Source of the DNA: Spartobacteria bacterium
GTDB lineage: Bacteria > Verrucomicrobiota > Verrucomicrobiia > Chthoniobacterales > Chthoniobacteraceae
Direction of reading: 5' to 3'
NCBI GenBank assembly: GCA_025355595.1
Contig: JANXZI010000207.1
Coordinates: 1-6,027 of the forward strand
Length of the DNA: 6,027 bases
Position 1 is the stretch's first letter. Each line of letters begins with the position of its first letter. Below, in pieces: positions 5,379 to 6,027 of the stretch. The notes below the pieces were generated by a model that worked only from the letters and a program-made list of their open reading frames with translations, had not been told where the DNA came from and did no database searches. Made by a program: the position numbers and the translations under genes.

Positions 5379-6027
5379 CTACAGCCCTTTGCTCGCGATG
5401 AATTTCACGAGGTCCACGCAGCGGTTGCTGTAGCCCCACTCGTTGTCGTACCAGCTCACGAGCTTGAAGAATGTGCTGTTCAGCTCCACCCCGCTGCCGG
5501 CGTCGAAGATCGAGCTGCGCTGATCGTGGATGAAGTCGCTGCTCACGACTTCGTCCGTCGTGTAGCCGAGAATGCCCTTCATATAAGTCTCGCTCGCCTT
5601 TTTCATGGCCGCGCAAATCTCCGCATAGCTCGTCGCCTTCTCGGTCTTCACGGTGAGATCCACCACGGAGACGGTCGGCGTCGGAACGCGAAATGACATG
5701 CCGGTCAGCTTGCCTTTCACCTCGGGGCACACGAGCGCGGTGGCTTTCGCGGCACCGGTGCTCGCCGGGATGATATTGATCGCGGCGCTGCGTCCGCCCT
5801 TCCAGTCCTTCTTGCTCGGGCCGTCCACGGTCTTCTGCGTGGCGGTGTACGAGTGGATGGTCGTCATCAGTCCTTCCACGATGCCGAAGCCTTCCTTCAG
5901 CAGCACATGCACGACGGGCGCGAGGCAGTTCGTCGTGCAGCTCGCGTTGGATATGATGTGGTGCTTCGCTGCGTCGTAGTTCGTGTGGTTCACGCCCATG
6001 ACGACGGTGATGTCCTCATTCTTTCCC
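5379..6027 (-). CDS. gap: Glyceraldehyde-3-phosphate dehydrogenase, C-terminal 215 residues (5' end outside window)
   Basis: The enzyme catalyses the NAD(P)-linked oxidative phosphorylation of glyceraldehyde-3-phosphate to 1,3-bisphosphoglycerate in cytoplasmic glycolysis. The frame is open to the right edge; translation begins there with GKNEDITVVMGVNH and ends at TAG (complement of 5379-5381). About 120 N-terminal residues, including the Rossmann NAD-binding start, are missing. Visible landmarks, numbered in the partial protein: NASCTTNCLAP with the active-site Cys30, GLMTTIHSYTATQ with the catalytic His58, DGPSKKDWKGGR, ASTGAAKA, GMSFRVPTPTVSVVDLT, and the closing WYDNEWGYSNR. These match the phosphorylating GapA type. 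The cofactor-choice loop lies outside the window. A stem-loop follows the stop codon. Confidence 0.97.
   Translation of the reverse strand, partial: GKNEDITVVMGVNHTNYDAAKHHIISNASCTTNCLAPVVHVLLKEGFGIVEGLMTTIHSYTATQKTVDGPSKKDWKGGRSAAINIIPASTGAAKATALVCPEVKGKLTGMSFRVPTPTVSVVDLTVKTEKATSYAEICAAMKKASETYMKGILGYTTDEVVSSDFIHDQRSSIFDAGSGVELNSTFFKLVSWYDNEWGYSNRCVDLVKFIASKGL

Overview
The window is about 6 kb of GC-rich bacterial DNA, densely coding, with seven protein genes, two of them cut by the window edges. The secreted DUF1080 protein, the TPR protein with membrane segments and the strong GC bias suggest a member of the Planctomycetota-Verrucomicrobiota-Chlamydiota group, most likely Verrucomicrobiota. 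This is inference from gene content only; no rRNA or other phylogenetic marker is present. I see no tRNA, rRNA, CRISPR, insertion sequence, phage or origin signal.

Left part, + strand (1-4416). The 3' end of a membrane-anchored TPR protein (1-704) is followed, after an 86-base gap, by four genes that all overlap end to start: a two-domain CbiX-type chelatase (791-1603), a small four-cysteine protein resembling the DR2241 4Fe-4S family (1600-2238), a metal-dependent amidohydrolase/deaminase (2235-3458) and a secreted D-Ala-D-Ala carboxypeptidase of the S11 penicillin-binding-protein family (3436-4416). The overlaps are 4, 4 and 23 bases, so this is almost certainly one translationally coupled operon. 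The first two genes look like one functional unit: in Deinococcus radiodurans DR2241 the CbiX part and the Fe-S part are, as I recall, one polypeptide. The deaminase may belong to menaquinone or purine-nucleoside metabolism. The carboxypeptidase trims peptidoglycan and has no obvious biochemical link to the others.

Right part, - strand (4577-6027). The 3' two thirds of a glyceraldehyde-3-phosphate dehydrogenase gene (gap, entering from beyond the right edge) is followed downstream by a secreted DUF1080 (3-keto-disaccharide hydrolase-like, lectin-fold) gene. A strong stem-loop between them pairs fully only as - strand RNA and probably ends the gap transcript. A second stem-loop overlaps the DUF1080 stop codon. 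The carboxypeptidase and DUF1080 genes converge on a 160-base spacer.

Most of the content is ordinary housekeeping. The part most worth a second look is the overlapping chelatase / Fe-S protein / amidohydrolase cassette, together with the loss of one candidate catalytic histidine in the N-terminal half of the chelatase.
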